From contig NZ_VDMS01000002.1 of the NCBI RefSeq assembly GCF_006346395.1, forward strand, positions 372,001 through 436,000: a stretch of 64,000 nt of DNA. Direction: 5' to 3'. Position 1 is the first letter of the stretch. Each line of letters opens with the position of its first letter. The position numbers were made by a program, and so were the translations under genes. Below are positions 62,209 through 64,000 of this stretch, in pieces. Below the pieces are notes generated by a model. That model was not told where the DNA came from. It was given only the letters and a program-made list of their open reading frames with translations, and did no database searches. This DNA comes from Nocardioides plantarum (lineage in GTDB: Bacteria > Actinomycetota > Actinomycetes > Propionibacteriales > Nocardioidaceae).

Positions 62209-63492
62209 ATGTCTCGGGGGAAGCATGCCAACGACGACGACCACGCACGACGGATGGCGCGAGCCATGACCGACCTGCGCGCCGAGCTCGACCAGCTCCT
62301 CGACCCCGGTGAGCCCGTACGTCGCTTCCGCGCCCTCGCCCCGACCATCGCCGCCCGGTGCGGCGCGCGCATCCAGGCCCAGGTGCCGGCCTACGCCGGA
62401 CCGGCGGCCGGTCGCCGACGTCGGCTGATCGAGCTGGCCATCACCGGGTCCCTCACCGAGTTCCTCGACGGCCTCGACGGGGGCTCGGGTCCTCCGCGCA
62501 GCGTCGACGAGCTCTTCCGGCAGATGGGCGCGGGCGAGGCCAACGACGGTCGTGGTCTCGACGCCATCCAGGCCGCGATCCACCTCGCGATCCGCACCAT
62601 CTGGGAGTCGCTGCGCACCTTCGCCGTCGACGAACGGCTGCCCCCGACGCTGGTCTGCGAGCTGGGTGACGTGCTGTTCGCGTGGACCGAGCGCCTGGTC
62701 CAGCTGACGACCGAGGGCCATCGCGCGGTCACGGGGGTCCGCGAACGCAGCGTCGAGCTCGCGCGGGAGCGGCTGCTGACCGGGCTGCTGCGCGGACAAC
62801 CGGTCGGCCGCCGGGAGGAGCTGGCCGCGGCGGCCGGCTGGACCGTCCCGACCGAGGTCGTGGTGCTGGCCGTCGACACCCGGGGGCAGGACCGTGACCT
62901 GGTCCTCGGGGGTGCCCCGCTGGTGCGTCCTGGGTCCCGGACGACCGTGGTGGTCGCCGACGCCGCGACCGCCGACGACGTCCTGGCCGCAGCGCAGCGG
63001 GCCCGACCCGGCGCGCGGGTCGCCCTGAGCTGGGCGATCGACCCCGCCGACGTACCCGCCGCCCACCAGTGGGTGACCCGGGCCCTGCACCTGGTCGAGT
63101 CCGGCGTCCTGCCCCGCCACCCGGTGCTGCGGTGCGCCGACCACCTGACCCAGCTGTGGCTCCACGCCGAGCCCGTGCTGCGTCGCGCGCTCTGCCAGGA
63201 CCACCTGCGCCCGCTGCTCGCCGAGACCCCCAACTCCCGCGAGATCCTCTCCGAGACGCTGCTCGTCTGGCTCGAGACCCGCGACAGCGCCCCCGCCATC
63301 GCCGCCCGTCTGGGGGTCCACCCCCAGACCGTGCGCTACCGGTGGAAGCGGATCAACGAGCTCTTCGGCGACGACCTCCACGACCCCGAGTTCGTCGTCC
63401 AGCTCACGCTCCTGCTCAAGGCGAGCGTCCCGCTGTGGAAGGCCGGTGACCAGAGCGACTTCGAGCGCTTCCGCGCCCAGGGAGAGCCGTGA
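62209..63492 (+). CDS. PucR-family regulator with C-terminal helix-turn-helix
   Basis: A 427-residue regulator. The N-terminal half is helical (LRAELDQLLDPGEPVRRFRAL, DAIQAAIHLAIRTIWESLRTF); a middle ligand-type domain spans about 205-300. The PucR C-terminal domain is clear: SETLLVWLETRDSAPAIAAR then LGVHPQTVRYRWKRINELFG. The stop overlaps the start of the next gene (GTGA), so the two proteins are made together. PucR regulators often respond to lipids or purines; the ligand is unknown here. Confidence 0.9.
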   Translation: MSRGKHANDDDHARRMARAMTDLRAELDQLLDPGEPVRRFRALAPTIAARCGARIQAQVPAYAGPAAGRRRRLIELAITGSLTEFLDGLDGGSGPPRSVDELFRQMGAGEANDGRGLDAIQAAIHLAIRTIWESLRTFAVDERLPPTLVCELGDVLFAWTERLVQLTTEGHRAVTGVRERSVELARERLLTGLLRGQPVGRREELAAAAGWTVPTEVVVLAVDTRGQDRDLVLGGAPLVRPGSRTTVVVADAATADDVLAAAQRARPGARVALSWAIDPADVPAAHQWVTRALHLVESGVLPRHPVLRCADHLTQLWLHAEPVLRRALCQDHLRPLLAETPNSREILSETLLVWLETRDSAPAIAARLGVHPQTVRYRWKRINELFGDDLHDPEFVVQLTLLLKASVPLWKAGDQSDFERFRAQGEP

Positions 63493-64000
63493 GCGCCCGC
63501 GCGGTGGCCGCGGCCGCCACCCTGGTCGGACTCGTCGTCGTCGCGGTCCTGCTGTCGCCCGCTGTGCCGGATGCCTGGTCCGACGGACCGTGGGTCGCCG
63601 GGTGCGCCGCGGTCGGGATCGGGGTCGCGGCGGTCGCGGTGCTGCTGTCCGGGCGCGGCTCTCGGCCCGGCTCCCGGCGCGGCGCCCGGGCCGTGCCCGC
63701 GGTGGCGGCGGTGGCTGTCGTGCTCGTGGCGGTCCTCGGCGCCGTGGTGACTGCCGTCGACGACGACCCTGCTCGCGGCGTCGCGGCCCTGGTCAGCGCG
63801 CTGGTCGTCGCCACCCCGTGCCTCGTCGGTCTCGCGGCGGCGTCGGCGACGCGCGCCGGCCTGGGCCGGGCCCGGCGGCTCGGCGTCCGCTTCGACGGGG
63901 CGACGGCCCTGGAGCAGGTGGCGGCACTCGACCTGCTGCTGCTCCCGGGCGACGGGGTGCTGACGACGGGCGAGCTGCGGGTCGACGAGGTCCAGGCGAT
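63489..64000 (+). CDS. P-type-ATPase-like membrane protein lacking the catalytic Asp (3'-truncated)
   Basis: The first 170 residues are visible; the gene runs past the window. Four hydrophobic segments are predicted (about 7-22, 37-53, 70-92, 96-118). The fourth has ATPCLVGLAAASATRAGLGRA, aligning with the CPC-ALGLATP helix of heavy-metal P1B ATPases (TPC here). It is followed by LGVRFDGATALEQV and LLLPGDGVLTTGELRV. In active pumps the latter reads DKTGTLT; here Asp is replaced by Pro and Lys by Gly. The actuator-domain TGE motif is also missing: only about 15 residues separate the second and third helices. It should be inactive as a pump. It is coupled to the PucR gene by GTGA. A regulatory or decayed function is possible. 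Confidence 0.75.
   Translation, partial: MSARAVAAAATLVGLVVVAVLLSPAVPDAWSDGPWVAGCAAVGIGVAAVAVLLSGRGSRPGSRRGARAVPAVAAVAVVLVAVLGAVVTAVDDDPARGVAALVSALVVATPCLVGLAAASATRAGLGRARRLGVRFDGATALEQVAALDLLLLPGDGVLTTGELRVDEVQA

Overview
The window is high-GC (about 70%) chromosomal DNA from an actinomycete. GTG starts, ATGA/GTGA stop-start overlaps, a Psp module with HtpX and PspAB, a complete Mce lipid-import operon, NarL-type two-component pairs, a DtxR/IdeR-type iron box and TANNNT -10 elements all fit. The gene set and the extragenic repeats point to Nocardioidaceae (Nocardioides-like). This is inferred from content; no rRNA, tRNA, transposase, integrase or CRISPR array was seen.

Layout. 0-9.6 kb: end of a VOC-fold gene, a GAF histidine kinase, the envelope-stress cluster pspA-pspAA-htpX-pspAB, a DUF3043 membrane protein, an aldo/keto reductase, a GNAT acetyltransferase, a secreted thermolysin-like protease, dapB and a small methyltransferase. 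9.66-14.1 kb: a near-perfect iron box followed by a two-gene operon for a seven-bladed FG-GAP/Ig-like exported protein and a His/Asp/Cys-rich exported protein of unknown function; this is the best candidate for an undescribed system. 14.1-18.4 kb: M16 peptidase, pnp and rpsO. 18.4-28.6 kb: a tellurium-resistance-type (Ter) stress island with a BNR-repeat protein, HAD phosphatase, StiP-type protein, phosphoribosyltransferase and CitE-like lyase divergent from terD, then a repeat-rich intergenic region, a coiled-coil protein, a DUF475 (TerC-like) membrane protein and a second terD.

28.7-34.9 kb: a molybdopterin oxidoreductase, an MMPL transporter, and a sensor kinase/response regulator pair. 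34.9-40.9 kb: the fructose PTS, with ptsI divergent from fruR-fruK-fruA-ptsH across a shared promoter with back-to-back -35 boxes. 41.0-41.4 kb: a tandem array of 43/44-bp units. 41.4-44.8 kb: a membrane protein, ribF, truB and rbfA. 44.9-55.8 kb: a Mce operon of ten genes read leftward (ATPase-permease fusion, second permease, MceA-F, two Mce-associated proteins). 56.1-62.1 kb: a PucR-like regulator and four exported proteins (one RCC1-like). 62.2 kb to the end: a second PucR-like regulator, translationally coupled to a P-type-ATPase-like protein that lacks the phosphorylated aspartate.

Together these genes deal mostly with the cell envelope and stress: membrane-integrity sensing (Psp), Ter stress response, lipid import (Mce), iron-regulated exported proteins, and several secreted proteins. 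Housekeeping genes (dapB, pnp, rpsO, ribF, truB, rbfA) lie between them. The most unusual non-coding signal is a pair of inverted 89-bp palindromes at 24.8 and 25.3 kb whose stems differ by compensatory base changes.
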